DNA from: Ophiobolus disseminans
Lineage: Eukaryota; Ascomycota; Dothideomycetes; Pleosporales; Phaeosphaeriaceae
DNA: 64,000 bases
Direction of reading: 5' to 3'
NCBI GenBank assembly: GCA_010093685.1
Contig: MU006222.1
Location: forward strand, 62,001-126,000
The position numbers were made by a program, and so were the translations under genes. Each line of letters starts with the position of its first letter. Within the stretch, counting starts at the first letter, position 1. This document shows, one piece after another, positions 32,166 through 44,374 of this stretch. Below the pieces are notes generated by a model. That model did no database searches. It saw only the letters and a list, made by a program, of their open reading frames with translations, and had not been told where the DNA came from.

Positions 32166-33706
32166 ATGTCGTCCTACCTGCAAAAGCTGCGGCGACAGTC
32201 GAAGCAGCTCATCCCGCAGTCCGTGGGGAAGCATGACGAGCCTCTCAAGGTGCAGGAGCCAGCCAACGTGTCAGAGACACCAAAAATCGACGAGCCGACA
32301 ACCACAACGGCGGGTCCTAGTGGGCCTGTACCGACCCCACCAGCGCCAACCGTGACCGAGCCGGCCGATGAAACAGGCGCAGAGCCTGTTCTAGACGAAG
32401 AAGATCAAGTCTTCCTCGAGCGTCTTGCCGCCATCGCTTCAGAGCCCGAAGGAGATGCGCCTCCGCTACCCACCCGGCCGGTCGAGGTCATCGACGATAA
32501 AGGCGAGAAGAAGATCGGAAGAGATGCACAGGAAGCGCTAATGGACGGTGCAGACAAGGTTGCCCTACCTATGAGTCCTCCCGAGGTCCCCGCAGAGAGC
32601 AGCGAGAAGGCCAAGGAGAAGGCCAAGGGCAGTGGTCTGGACAGGAAGAAGAGCGTCATGTCGTATTTCTCCTTGGATAGGTTCAAGAAGAACGAGAAAG
32701 ACAAGGCGCCCAAGGATAAGACCGAGAAACTGTCAGAAAAGGAGAGGTCCAAGATGGCAGATGACCTGCTCGCGGCAGCGGATGCGTCCAAGGCCGCGGA
32801 CCTGGAGGAGCAAAAGAAGGAAAACAAGGAACTCACCGACATTCTCGACCAACTCAACCTCTCGGCCGTGAACAACCGTGTCTTCTCCTTCAGCAAGGAG
32901 TCTGAAGAGCTTCTTAACAAGTTCACCTTAGTGCTCAAGGACATCATCAACGGCGCACCCACAGCCTACAACGACCTCGAGAAGCTGTTCACCGACTACG
33001 ACACACAGCTGAAGAAGATGTATGGCGGTCTGCCTCCTTTCGTACAGAACATGGTGAAGAGCCTGCCTGCAAAGTTGACCGCAACCCTGGGCCCTGAACT
33101 ACTCGCTGCTGGAGCCGAGAAGCCTGGCTTTGACATGAAGGCCGCAAGTGCCGGCACCAAGACCAAGAAGTCGAAGATTCCAACTATACCTACCTTGAAG
33201 AGCCTGGTGACTGCCCAAGGTGCTGTTGCGACGGCGCTGAGGAGCATCGTGAACTTCCTCAAATTCCGATTCCCTATGCTGGCCACCGGAACAAACCTCA
33301 TCATGAGCTTGGCTGTGTTCCGTAAGTCTCCATTCTTTTCACCTTCTCATATTGGGTGCTAATGCGTATAGTCCTGCTCTTTGTCTTCTGGTACTGCCAC
33401 AAGCGCGGTCGTGAGACCCGTCTCGAGAAAGAGCGTCTTGCCACCGAGGAGGGTGAATCGTCTCGTGCCAGCGGCGCCTCATCCGCCGACGAGAAAGAAG
33501 ACGCAGACTCCATCTTCGGTGACAGGCCTAAGCGCAAGCCTGTCGGCTCGTCGAACGAGCAGCCAACCGAGCCGCTCATCATCAAGGATAACAGGGAGGA
33601 AGAACCTGCAGCGGCGGTCGCTGACATGCCCAGTGTCAGTCATCTACCAGATCCAAAAGATGGCAAGGTACCTGAGCCGGCCTCGCCACCAGTCGAGAAG
33701 AAGTAG
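32166..33706 (+). CDS. Charged protein with a hydrophobic segment near the C-terminus (fungal, uncharacterised)
   Basis: Exons 32166-33321 and 33372-33706 give 496 residues. The N-terminal half is Pro/Glu/Lys-rich and disordered with a long basic KEKAKEKAKGSG-type stretch; the centre is a helical domain (ELTDILDQLNLSAVNNRVFSFS, then LLNKFTLVLKDIINGAPTAYNDLEKLF and YGGLPPFVQNMVKSLPAKL); near residue 375-395 a hydrophobic helix (MSLAVF-LLLFVFWYC) spans the exon junction and is followed by an Arg/Lys cluster and an acidic tail. The helix plus basic flank suggests a single-pass membrane protein with the large domain on one side. Fungal homologues are commonly labelled ring-like domain proteins, but I see no RING cysteines. 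Function unknown. Confidence 0.75.
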
Positions 33707-34495
33707 GCGATGTATGATGGAAACGGATTTTGCTTGGTTCAGATTGATATCCCCTTTGCGTTCGTATACCCTGCGATGATTGCATGCCTTCATGACGATG
33801 CTGCGTATAGAGCAAAACACATAATAAAACATGCGACATCACGACTCAATCTGCTTAGCAAGCGAAAATCTGAACTAACCTCGAGAGCCAAAACATTCGT
33901 GGAGTGAGCCACACATGAGAAGCAGCAGTATTCCCGGCTCCTTTCCTTAGATAACCACAACCCTAAGATACACATACACCTGCAAATGTGCGCCGAACAA
34001 TATGTCAGAAGCAGACCTCGGAAGCCAGTTGCGTTAGCGGGGAACCTTTTTGATGTGCCGTGTCGCGTACGTCGAAATAACGGACCACTGACACGTTTCT
34101 ATTTTTGGGGTCTCTCGACGCATAAAAATCCTCTTAACCGTCTTGTCTATTAATGCCATCGCGAGCCTATCGTAACGTAACTGCCGTCAAGCATCCTATT
34201 GGAAGTTCGAGCCGTATAAGCGATTCCTGAAGGATGTTCTACCTAGGCCACTTACGATAACAATTGCTGTCATTGGTGTCGACGCGCTGCAAGGCTGCAT
34301 ACCCAGCGACCTGCTTCAATCGTCTGCCGGCACCATGCGCCTAGCAACTAGGGTGGATAAATTGGACTTTATCAACTAACACCCCGCCATCAAGTTCTTG
34401 TAAGCTTGCAAAGACGGTAGTCTACCGTTTCTTGACAATTGCCTCAAATTTCGAGTACTGAACAGATCAGTGAGCCTACCTAGGTATCACATGTA
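33707..34495. other. Intergenic interval
   Basis: About 790 bp, presumably the 3' end of the preceding gene and the promoter of the P450 at 34496. No gene or repeat seen. Confidence 0.4.
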
Positions 34496-36330
34496 ATGGC
34501 ATCCGAATCGCATGACGAAGGATCGGGATATGGCCTCAAGCTTCTTTTTCCAATTGTTTTACTATACTCAGCTTACCTCGTCTTTGGCCGATTGCACGAA
34601 TACTGGCGCTTGAGGCATTTCAAGGGTCCAGCAACGACAGGTATCTCTTGGTTATGGCATTCGAGGGCTGTACTCAGCGGGAAAGCACACGAATATTACG
34701 GCGATGTAACCGAAAAATACGGTATGTAAGGCTAAAAAGGCTGCGAGAAGCAGAGTCAGCAAAGCTTACTGTCTACGATTAGGACCTATTGCGAGAATCG
34801 CACCTACTCATCTGATCACTAGCGATGCCGAATTCTGGACGAGGATAAATGCTGTTAGGTCGCCCTACCGCAGGGCTGAGTTCTTTTACTCTACTGCTCG
34901 CTTTGAGCCGGGGAAGGACAACGTTTTCACAGAGTGCGATAACGATCGCCATGATGCCAGGAGGAAGAAGATGGCGGCTGGTGTAAGTGAATTTACTGGA
35001 TGATCGTCTTTAGCCGCTTCTGTATCCCCTCTTATCACCCACAGATTTCTCCAAAAAGTATTCTAACATGCTAATGAATCGTAGTACTCGGGCAAAGAAA
35101 ATCTTGCACTCGAGCAGTCGATTGATACCCATGTTAAGGAGCTCGTGGATCTAGTGCACAAGTATGCCGCAACGCCAACATCAACGAAGACTTCGACGCC
35201 CATGGACCTCTCTAAGAAAATTCCCTACTTCACCCTGGATGTCATCAGCCACGTGGGCCTTGGACAACCCTTTGGAAATCTTCTAGCCGACAAAGATCAG
35301 AACGACTACCTGAAATCTTGCGAGGAAGGTCTGCATATTGCCAACACCGCATGGGGTTTGGGTATTAGCTGGCTACCAGGAGCTCCTATCATTGGACCGT
35401 TAATCAGCCCGTCTGAAAAGGATTCATCTGGCTTTGGCAAAATGATGGCTGAGGCACGGAAGATCATAGATGACCGGAAAAGCAAGTCGACTGAGGGCAA
35501 GTCGGATATGCTCGCCTCGTTCATACGCAACGGAGTCTCTGGTGACGACCTATTCCAGGAGGCTTTCGAGGTAATCTTGGCTGGGTCGGATACCACGTCT
35601 GCTGCACTCAGAATCCTCTTGCTTTACATCATGACCAGCCCACGCGTCTATGCGAAGCTGCAGAGCGAAATTGATAGTGTTGCGTCATCGCATGCCATAA
35701 TTAGAGACGCAGACGTCCGCCAGCTTCCGTATCTGAATGCCGTTGTTCGAGAAGGCTTGCGCGTAAGTGAGATCTGTTGTACAAGCGTTCAAGTCCGAAG
35801 CTATACAATCTGTTCAATGGCCAGCTTTCGGTGTCCTACACCAGTTAGGTCCATTCTACAGGGAATTTGCGTGCTAACAGAGACAGGTTCACCCACCAGT
35901 TGTCAACATCTTCTCCCGCGTCACCCCGGACGAAGGAGATAACGTGACCATCGACGGCAAAGAGCACTACATTCCCGGTGGTACCTTTATCGGCTACTCA
36001 GCCTGGTCTATGCATCGCAACAACCGCTCTCTTTACGGCCAAGACTCTGAAGTGTTCCGGCCCGAGCGATGGTTCGTCGACCACGATAATGTGGAGGAAA
36101 AGGAGCGCTATGCGAAAATGATCAGAACAAGCGACTTGATCTTTGGGCATGGCAGGTGGGTGTGTCTGGGCAAAAATATTGCCATGCTTGAGATCTACAA
36201 GTGTATCTTCGAGCTGTTCAAGAATTTTGACTTTGCGCCTACGAATCCGACGGAGCCGTGGAAGACTAACAGTACCCAGGGTCTGTTCAAGATCACCGAT
36301 ATGATGGTCAATGTAACGAAGAGGTCATGA
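34496..36330 (+). CDS. Cytochrome P450, pisatin-demethylase-like
   Basis: Exons 34496-34721, 34783-34982, 35085-35762 and 35887-36330 give 515 residues, the normal P450 length, with every junction in frame. An N-terminal membrane helix (LLFPIVLLYSAYLVF) precedes the catalytic domain. Canonical elements are all present: I-helix AGSDTT at 308-313, VREGLR (ExxR), FRPERW, and heme loop FGHGRWVCLG with the axial Cys near 461. The overall order is that of CYP57/pisatin demethylase-type fungal monooxygenases, which hydroxylate or demethylate small aromatic or terpenoid compounds using NADPH-P450 reductase. It lies outside the 10.6-23.9-kb block, so it may be an independent detoxification gene. It provides an intact comparison for the abnormal P450 at 10592-12308. 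Confidence 0.93.
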
Positions 36331-36574
36331 TGTAGGTGTGTACTCGTGGATGGTAGTGGGGTCAGAAGCTTTCGGACATGTATCTATCTTGGAGTCTCTC
36401 TTCACAGACTTGAACAAATTCTACATATCTCATAGGCCAATAGCATATAGCTAGCAATGATGACACGATGATACTGCAGTGTTGAACCTGGTCTTGGTAA
36501 TGACTCGCTTATCGCGAACATCAATTTAGCGTCTGATTCGGAGACGCAACGCGTTCCTGCTCCCAAAGACTGCG

Positions 36575-38011
36575 ATGGCAGGCACATTCCACCGTCGACC
36601 TTCCCATCCCGACGCACCAAACCAGACGTATGACTCGATCGCATCACAACCTTCGCCAACATATCCAGACTTCCCTCCAGCCCTCCAGCATGACACCTCC
36701 GGCTACGATGCATCGGGGTACGAGCCTGGCGAGCATCGTCATCAACACTCTGAAGCCACACAACATGCAGACCACTCCGGCATGGACCTTCAAGCATCGC
36801 CGATAGAACAAAATGGCTTCGTAGACGATCACATAAGCCACGGGCTTCAGCACACGCATTTCAGTCCTCCTGGAGATATCGACGATGACGAGGCTGCAGA
36901 CCTTTTCAGGATGCTTCCTCCTGCTGCCTCGACACACGCATCGTGGCAAGCCCTTTACGACTATGCACAAACACATGCTGCCGCTGAGGGCTATGCGCTC
37001 TCGATCAACACCACAGCAAAGAATCGATCGCGCATCAAGCTTGCATGTGTCTGCTATGGCCAACCAAAGAACACCCACAAGCTCACGGCAGAAACACGCA
37101 TACGGAAGAACAGAGTCAGTTATAAGACCGGCTGCAAGATGTGGGTAGAGGGCAAGAAGCTAGAAGACGGTGCATGGCTATTGCGCGTTGGTGAATCACA
37201 GCACAATCACCCAGGACGGCCGAGCGAGGGTTGGGCCGCACAGAGAAAGAGGACATGGGGCGTTGTCGGCGGCAGGATTGGCGTTGGCGGCGTCACTGCA
37301 CAGGAAGAGCTGGCTCGGATGGGCAGCGGCAATAAGACACCCCTAGAGAACGGACAGGCGAATGGCGAGGACAACGAAGACGAAGCCAATGACGACGCAT
37401 TAGGCCAGTACACACACAAGTCGACCCATCTCCAACGCGGCGGCCTGGTCTGGAAGATTGTCGAGCAGGAAATGCTGCGCAAGCGCGAGCAGCTCGGCTC
37501 CCGCGACGGCAGTGTCGATCGCACAGTCGAAGTGCTACATGCTCGACTCCCAGGCATACACATCTTCAAGCGCGACGTGTACAACATACGCGCTGCAATC
37601 AAGCGCGCGTGGAAAGCAGCCGAGGAACAGGGCGGAGAAAGCGACGACCAGGCCGCAGACACAGAAACAAAAGACAAGTCTACAGCACATGAAGAAGGGA
37701 CGGATATTGATAACGAAGCAAAGTCACGCATCCTATCCCACCCCGAATACCACCAACACACCCTACCATCAAACACGCAGATCCGCGACTTCGCACTCGA
37801 TCCGTCCCTCGCGCAGCCGGCTCCACCATCCAATTCTCTGTCCACAATACAAATCCTCTCCGCTTCTACTGTAGAGGTCGAGCAATTGCGCAAAGAAGTG
37901 GCTCAGCTCAAGACGCTGCTAGCAGGCAAGACGAAAGAGCTCATGGAGAAGGATATAATGATTACGTCGCTTCGGTCGCAGCTAGAGTATTTTACTAGTA
38001 TGGCCATGTAA
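36575..38011 (+). CDS. FAR1-type zinc-finger DNA-binding protein
   Basis: Intronless, 478 residues. Residues about 122-213 form a FAR1/WRKY-GCM1-type domain: SWQALYDYAQTHAAAEGYAL, then CVC (158, 160), Cys187 in TGCKMW, and HNH at 210-212, which provide the zinc ligands. This fold is shared with Mutator-like (MULE) transposases and with host transcription factors derived from them. No transposase catalytic domain follows; instead there are a helical region (LVWKIVEQEMLRKREQ, HIFKRDVYNIRAAIKRAW) and a C-terminal leucine-zipper-like coiled coil (VEQLRKEVAQLKTLLAGK). I infer a sequence-specific transcription factor, possibly of transposase origin; a stable role rather than an element is suggested by the absence of terminal repeats around it. 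Confidence 0.8.
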   Translation: MAGTFHRRPSHPDAPNQTYDSIASQPSPTYPDFPPALQHDTSGYDASGYEPGEHRHQHSEATQHADHSGMDLQASPIEQNGFVDDHISHGLQHTHFSPPGDIDDDEAADLFRMLPPAASTHASWQALYDYAQTHAAAEGYALSINTTAKNRSRIKLACVCYGQPKNTHKLTAETRIRKNRVSYKTGCKMWVEGKKLEDGAWLLRVGESQHNHPGRPSEGWAAQRKRTWGVVGGRIGVGGVTAQEELARMGSGNKTPLENGQANGEDNEDEANDDALGQYTHKSTHLQRGGLVWKIVEQEMLRKREQLGSRDGSVDRTVEVLHARLPGIHIFKRDVYNIRAAIKRAWKAAEEQGGESDDQAADTETKDKSTAHEEGTDIDNEAKSRILSHPEYHQHTLPSNTQIRDFALDPSLAQPAPPSNSLSTIQILSASTVEVEQLRKEVAQLKTLLAGKTKELMEKDIMITSLRSQLEYFTSMAM

Positions 38012-38327
38012 TGTAAGGGCTTGGGAGGGTGCTGTGCGTTGCTTTTCGATACCCCGGGCTGCTACGGTGCTTATGATTTTAAATATTAGGAATTGGGATG
38101 TTTGCTTGTGGCGTGGAGTTGGTAAATGCGTGTAGATGATGTTGGAGTTTATGGCACTACTATTGTTATGCGATGCGGAAGGAGACTCCATTCAAGATGG
38201 ATAATCGATGTTCCATAGGTTTATGTGTTCCGGACCCTTGCGGAATCTTGCGGAAAATCAAGTACATCTCTCGACGACACGTGAGAATAACCTTCGATTT
38301 CCACCTCCTCTTTACCTCAAAGCAGAT
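38012..38327. other. Short 3' intergenic interval
   Basis: About 316 bp between two converging genes; nothing recognised. Confidence 0.4.
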
Positions 38328-39708
38328 CTACACCAAACTAACCCTCGTCCCATTCCCAGGCAACTTGACTTTGAACAGCACAAACGGCCTCTGCCTCCGA
38401 TCCGTGCCCGGATAGAAACTCCTGCTAAAAGCAAGCTGATTGTCCGTGAAATACAGATATCCATCGCTCGCAACAGACACTAGCACATCTGTCAGTCCCA
38501 TCCACACCTCAAAAGTACGGTAGAGAAGAAGAGAGAAGAGAAACTCACTAGTATCCACCCAACTAATCCTCGGATCCCTGACCCACACCCCCATTGACCC
38601 ATTCGCAGGATTATAAAACCCAATCGCATTCTGCTCCATATTCCCCGCATACACATATCCATTACTATCTGTCTCAAACCCATCACTCACACCGCGCTGT
38701 CCGCGATAAACAACACCCGCCTGCGCCAAAACTTCCGACATAGCGCTACGATCCCGCAACCGCTGCGTCGAGATACTAAACAAGCCCCTCCCGCCCACAG
38801 GCCCAAAGAACAGATCCGCGCCATCAGCCGACAGCGCGATGCCGTCGCTGCCCAGCGGCACGGTAGTCAAAGGTTGACCAGGGCCGGGGATGTAGTACAA
38901 TGGCTGGCCCCAGACGTACGGCACGAAGCCGCGCTCAGCCCGGACTTCAGGGATGGAATCGAGGTGGCGCCAACTCTCGCCTGATCCTAAATCGACAATG
39001 ATGATGCCGTTGCGGCCCTCGCTGCTCGAGTCGGTGATGTATGCTACGCCCTGCCCGGATGCGGAGACGGAGGCGCGTAGGTCGAAGCGCACGTCGTTGA
39101 GGTACGAGTCGGGGAATGCGACGGTCGGGGGGAAGACTATAGTTTCAATGATGGTGTTGGAAGTGATGTCTACGCCAACGAGTTTAGGGCCGCCGTATGT
39201 GGCTAAAACGAGTGTGCCGTCGGGGAGTTGGGCGCGGCCGGTGTCGAGGATCCAGAGGCGGTCACGGGCGTCTAGGACGACGGATTGGACGCCGATGAGG
39301 TGGGTTTGGTAGTTTGCGCCTGTGGGGGGTGTGGTTGTGTAGTTTACGGCGCCGCCGGGGGGGTTGTTGATTGAAACATTGGGGTAGGGTGTTTCGGTAG
39401 AGTTGCCTGTCAATTCTGCAACTTGGTATTTATTGTTGCTGCCGGTATTTGTGTTATTGGAATCGAGGCCTGCTGGGTAGTTTGAAAATTTGCGACCGCT
39501 ACGAGAGACGGTGATTCCTTGACTTGGTGTCACTAAATCGGTCAAGGGACATGGTCTTGATCCAGAACATACCAGTTGGCCATTGATCGTTGTAAAGGTG
39601 GACGATCTCAAGCGGTGGCCCCCCAACACCAGGGTCGCGAAGCAATTGTTGCGCGCTTGAGAATGTCGGGATCAACACGCTCGCTGCGAGGACGAGTTTA
39701 GAGTACAT
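38328..39708 (-). CDS. Secreted major royal jelly protein/yellow-family protein
   Basis: Minus strand, exons 39573-39708, 38549-39517 and 38328-38488; 421 residues. A signal peptide (MYSKLVLAASVLIPTFSSAQ) leads into a six-bladed beta-propeller of the MRJP/yellow family: LYNDQWPTG-ITVSRSGRKFSNYPAG near the start, RLWILDTG, AYITDSSSEGRNGIIIVDLGSGES, a DGIALSADGADLFFGPV blade, and LYFTDNQLAFSRSF at the end. Many N-x-T/S sequons fit secretion. In insects the family includes melanin-pathway yellow proteins; in fungi the role is not established and an extracellular lactonase-like activity is only a suggestion from the fold. The first intron (39518-39572) was set by the GIT join. Confidence 0.87.
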
Positions 39709-40251
39709 CTTGAGGGTGGTCGCGAGATACGTCCATTCCCAACGCTTCACGAGCCATGATCGGTTTTATAGCTCCCTAGCTTGCACGTGGTGCAGTAATG
39801 ACCTCAAGCGGGTTCTTGGGGGTACCTGGTACTATGCTGTCTTCGTCTGGTGTCTTCTTGGGTGGTTGAATCTTCACGTCATGCACATGTCACCATTGAG
39901 GGTAGAGTTCGTGGAACTATTTAAATTAGCAGGGATTAGGAGCTTCCCCGCAACGACCCACAATTCCGCCTTACGTCGGGTGGCGTTACGGCACGCTTCG
40001 CCTGATGCAGGTACCATTCGTAGGTTCCTTCAATGACGAAACAAAAATACTGGCGTCGAGAACAACGCTTTCTACAAGAGCGCGGAAGTAGTAGGCGCTG
40101 CATCATAAGAATGATGCTTACTCTTCGGGATCTATGCGAAGGTTTGCAGGCGCTAGCAACGCCCTAGAACGTGTGCTGTGATTGTTCTGGCTGCGCGTAG
40201 AACTCGCTGTGTGATTCACCGCCGTTGTGGAGGGGGCCATGACTGAGACCT
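39709..40251. other. Intergenic interval
   Basis: About 540 bp between the propeller gene's promoter and the 3' end of Med17. No gene or repeat seen. Confidence 0.4.
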
Positions 40252-42323
40252 TCAGCCAATCCAGCTCTTTATCATCTCTGTCAAAGATATGCCTGCGCTC
40301 TGCGCATTCCATATGTGTGAATGATGAGCACCGTCAGTGAGATCCTCCGAATCAGCATCAGATGCTGTCACCTTGAGCTCTCCGTTCTGCAGCTCGACCA
40401 CAATATCATGGTCAGCGGCAGGTTTCTTCTTGCTACTCTTACTTTTGATTGTGATCCTCGGGTCGTTGCCTTTGACGGTCGCTCTTGACGAAAAGTCACT
40501 CTTGAGCTGTCGATGCGCTATGTGAAGAGAAAGGACGTAATCCAAGTACGAAGTCGTTTCTTCGACAGAGGAGAATTTCAATTGCCGGAACAAGCCAAGA
40601 TCGGTAACTAGCGAGGATGGAAGAGAGAGTTTGTGTTCCGTACCGAACGTGGGTTGGCCGATGACAGTACGCGTGGATATTACGAAAGCTTCTAGGTATG
40701 CGCCACTCGAAGAGGCTAAGGATAAGGTAGCTTTCCCGTCAAATGGCTTCATGAAGACATCCAACAACTGATCAGTCGCGCTAGTAGAATTCCTGGAGGA
40801 CTCCTTGAGGCTGTCAGCCAAATTTGCCCAGGAGATCTCACGTGTTGTCTCGAGCTGAATCCTCAAGCTCGCATTTTCCAGTGTCCTGGCAACCGTCTCA
40901 AGATAGTCGTAGAGCGAATCGACACCCTCGAGATGTTTGAAGATCGCTAGAAGCGTGCGAAGCAGTGCTGGAGGTGGGGCTTCCCGTTTTTGAATAGTCA
41001 ATGGCGGCGGTAGCTGCGATCGTCGATGAAGACGCATGCTGTGCTCATGAGCAAGCAGGAGACGTAAGCCCTCGGCTACATTTTGGGCAAGCCAGTCGTG
41101 TGAGTGATCCTGACTGCCGCCAATGCTGTTTTCCCGTGGTATGCAATCAATGAGTAGCTCCTTCTGGCTGTGCTCTGCGGCTTTTACATGTATGACCGAT
41201 TCCCGAAATTGGACGCCGTAGGCCACCAACTGACGGGACTCGATGCTCATCTCGTGATATAATTCTTCTTCGAACAAGGAATCCCGAGCAAGCTGAATGG
41301 TCTTTTCAATGGCAATATCATCAGTCTCGCCTTCTATCGGTAGCCGAGATGTTCCTGTGATATTTCCGTTTTCGCTGATTCGGACTCGCAGTGTTTTGGG
41401 CTTCAACTTCAACGCAGGATGGAGCATAATGCTGCCATCCTTGTCCATTTGGAGGGGGGCGAGACCACGGGCCTTGAAATGGTCGCTAGCTACAGCAGTG
41501 TCAGCCACTCAACAAACAAATAATGCTATATGATAACATACCTTCAGGAAGTCCGTAGCGTACAGCAAATGGCACATTGCGCACATTCGAGCGGTATCGT
41601 TGGATCGGCCAACCTTTGTCTGAAATTGACCTAACCTCCCGCCAGTATGTTGTCTCTCGGCGCACTTGCCTCTCCACATTCTTCGCGGCATTGAGTATGT
41701 CATCGACCGCAGAGTCGAGTGCATCCATTCTGGAGCCCTTGGATACAAGCTCTTGGCGCTGCTCATACTCCGCCAGGCTTTGAGCTTCGTCTGGTTTTCG
41801 CACATGCTGATCATGGTTCTCCCTGCTTATGCCAAATGATCCAAATGGAACACCTTGGTTCAAGCCCTCGTGGCGAAAAGTGTGGCTAAAGGAATTGACT
41901 GTGCGCTTGTTCACGTCGGCGGACAGTACGAGGGAGAGGAGATCGACGGCGTTGTTTGCAGCAAATTTAGCCCATCTACAATTAGTCAGTTGGCGATTCG
42001 TGGTAGATCAACAGAAAGGTCGCATACTCCAAATGACCGCTCATCTCATGCTGGAGACGAGCGATATCCTGCAGCCTTTGCTCTTTTGAAGGCGCCTCTT
42101 TCGTCTCCTTCGTCCCGTCATGTTCTTCTGTGGTGCCATCTGGAACATCTTTGCCCGCAATTATATCGTCCTGCAATGACTTCTCGGTAATTTCGCGAAG
42201 ACTCCCTCTTTCAGCAGTGAGCTGTTCGATCTGGCGCGTCAAATCGTCCGCGTTCAACTCATCCTTCTTGAGAGATGGCCATGGTCGCAAAGTCACGTCC
42301 ATTAGCGACTGGGTCCCAGACAT
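40252..42323 (-). CDS. SRB4: Mediator complex subunit 17 (Med17/Srb4)
   Basis: Minus strand, exons 42028-42323, 41542-41975 and 40252-41489; 655 residues, the usual size for filamentous fungi. Recognisable by the N-terminal LRPWPS motif, the RGSLREITEKSL helix, VDLLSLVLSADVNKRT, and the later GLAPLQMDKDGSIMLHPALK and RIQLETTREISWANLADSL segments. Med17 is the scaffold of the Mediator head module and contacts RNA polymerase II and TFIIH in the nucleus; it is essential in yeast. Exon junctions close in frame. It shares a short divergent region with the IMP 5'-nucleotidase gene. Confidence 0.88.
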
Positions 42324-42730
42324 GGCGTCAATATGGGTATTGCGACCTCAACCGACCTTGTTGATGCTCAGTTGTGGTGTTTCCGAGATGTGATGGGCCC
42401 TTGCATGAAAGCCAGTCGGGTTGGAGATCATCTCGGTAGTGCAGTGAACTAGCTTATCGATAAAGCTCACTTTCACCTTGCATGTGCATGATGCGGCATA
42501 GTTTTGTGCGATTGCACAGGCTTGTATTGGCACGCCGCTGTTGGCTTCCGATTGTAGTTTACGCTCCACGTATGCATTACCCTTGCCTAGTGCGGCTAGC
42601 GGCGGTCTCCGATAAGCTAAGGTTGGACAACGTGCTTCAGGTCACGGGCGGTCTTGTTTGACACCCGTGGACACTTAACTCTCCGATCTTTGGCACTCTT
42701 CTTCTCTTCACTCACCGAAAGCTCTGCAGA
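42324..42730. promoter_or_regulatory. Divergent promoter region between MED17 and ISN1-like gene
   Basis: 407 bp between divergent start codons of two housekeeping genes; presumed shared promoter. No specific sites identified. Confidence 0.35.
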
Positions 42731-44374
42731 ATGACGACTAGATACAGAGTAGAATGTACGTTGGTTGACGACTCACAATGATGACATGTGGTATCCTGAA
42801 GGTAATACGCTAACCCAGCTGACAGATGCACTCAAGGTCGGTCAAGTTACACGTGATTTTGTACCATGGCTGCTAACACTATGTGAAGACGCATCGCAGA
42901 GATCAGCTTGTGAGTTTGCTTGGTCGTCCAAAGAGTCACAGCTAACGTGAGGTGCAGATCGAATGGATCAAGGTACATACCGAGCGTTGATGCTTCTGAA
43001 GAGAAATCCCTAACGTAACGAACCACTAGGGGCTTCTAGCAGTGCCATTTGTACTGCATTCGCAGCCAACGGCTGTATTCGAGCCCCAAGGACAATCTGT
43101 GGAGAAGCAGGCCAGCGTAGCCCAGCGTCGATATGCCGAAATCTTCCGCGATGTGGAAGAGATCATCAACGACCATAGTGAGTTCAACAAGCTATTCACA
43201 CAGCGATCGCCATGCCTGACTGTATCCGCACAGTCGAACATCAAAAAGTCGGCAAGCCTGAGCGGTCGAAACTCAAGCTCCTTGTGCCATCGGTTGCCAA
43301 CTTCTTCACGTCTCTTGCCCTCCACGATGCTTTCATCTGGCAAGATCAGCGCCGGTTCATTAGCAACCGACGGTTTGTGCCGCCGTCTTTTAACGACGTA
43401 CGGCTGGTGTTGAACACTGCTCAAGTGATGAGTCTGGTGCGCACTGGACCTCTGGGCCTCGTGACCTTCGACGGAGACGTTACCTTGTACGATGACGGCC
43501 AGTGCCTGACCCAGGATAATCCAGTTATTGGGAAGATCCTGCGACTGATGCACCGTGGTTCGAAGATTGGCATCGTTACAGCTGCCGGATACACTGAGGC
43601 CAAACGATATTACGAAAGGTTGTTTGGGCTGCTGACTGCCATCCAAGAATCGCAGATGTCGCTTGAGGCCAAGCAGAGCCTCATCGTCATGGGTGGCGAG
43701 AGCAACTACTGCTTCCAATTTGATGCGAATAGTCCGGACCTCTTGAGGCTCATACCGCGAGATGAGTGGCTACTCAAGGAGATGATGCTATGGACCGAAG
43801 ATGACATCACGGAACTACTCGACATCGCTGAAGCATCACTCAGGGATACCGTGAAAAACATGCGGATGGAAGCAACAGTTGTGAGGAAAGACAGAGCGGT
43901 GGGCATCATCCCAAAGCATGGCCAGAAGTTCTGCCGGGAGACACTCGAGGAGACCGTTCTGATCGTGCAGAAGATCCTGGTACTGTTCCCAAGCCATTTT
44001 GCCGATTAAGTCAAACCGTATTAATGTCTGCAGGATATGTCCGAAGTAGGCCAGCGACTGCCGTTTTGTGCTTTCAACGGTGAGTTAATAGTATATGTCT
44101 CGGGGCAATGCTAACATGATATACAGGCGGTAATGACGTGTTCGTGGATATCGGCGACAAATCGTGGGGTGTTCTGGCATGTCAGCGGATCTTTGGAGGT
44201 ATCGAGGGCGGAAAGACATTGCACGTTGGGGACCAGTTCTTGAGCGCAGGAGCGAACGACTTCAAGGCCCGACTAGCCTGCACCACGGCGTGGATTGCAA
44301 ATCCGCTGGAGACATGTCAGCTGCTGGACGAGATCGCCGAGCTGGATGAGATGCAGCAACGGAAGACAAGATGA
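42731..44374 (+). CDS. ISN1: IMP-specific 5'-nucleotidase
   Basis: Eight exons, including three very small ones: 42731-42755, 42826-42836 (11 nt), 42889-42909 (21 nt), 42958-42972 (15 nt), 43030-43177, 43234-43979, 44034-44079 and 44127-44374; 419 residues. The micro-exons restore the conserved opening RYRVEYALKTHRRDQLIEW-IKGLLAVPFVLHS. The HAD-type DxDxT nucleophile site is VTFDGDVTLY (Asp153, Asp155), followed by the IGIVTAAGYTEAKRYYERL segment and the late GGNDVFVDIGDKSWGV and HVGDQF motifs. The enzyme dephosphorylates IMP to inosine in the cytosol as part of purine salvage and overflow. The many short 5' exons are a notable gene-structure feature of this locus. Confidence 0.92.

Noticed and set aside
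32405..32962. Ser/Leu-rich ORF antisense to the gene at 32166
   Set aside because: Its Ser/Leu/Phe bias is the reverse complement of Lys/Glu/Asp-rich coding sequence; no independent support.
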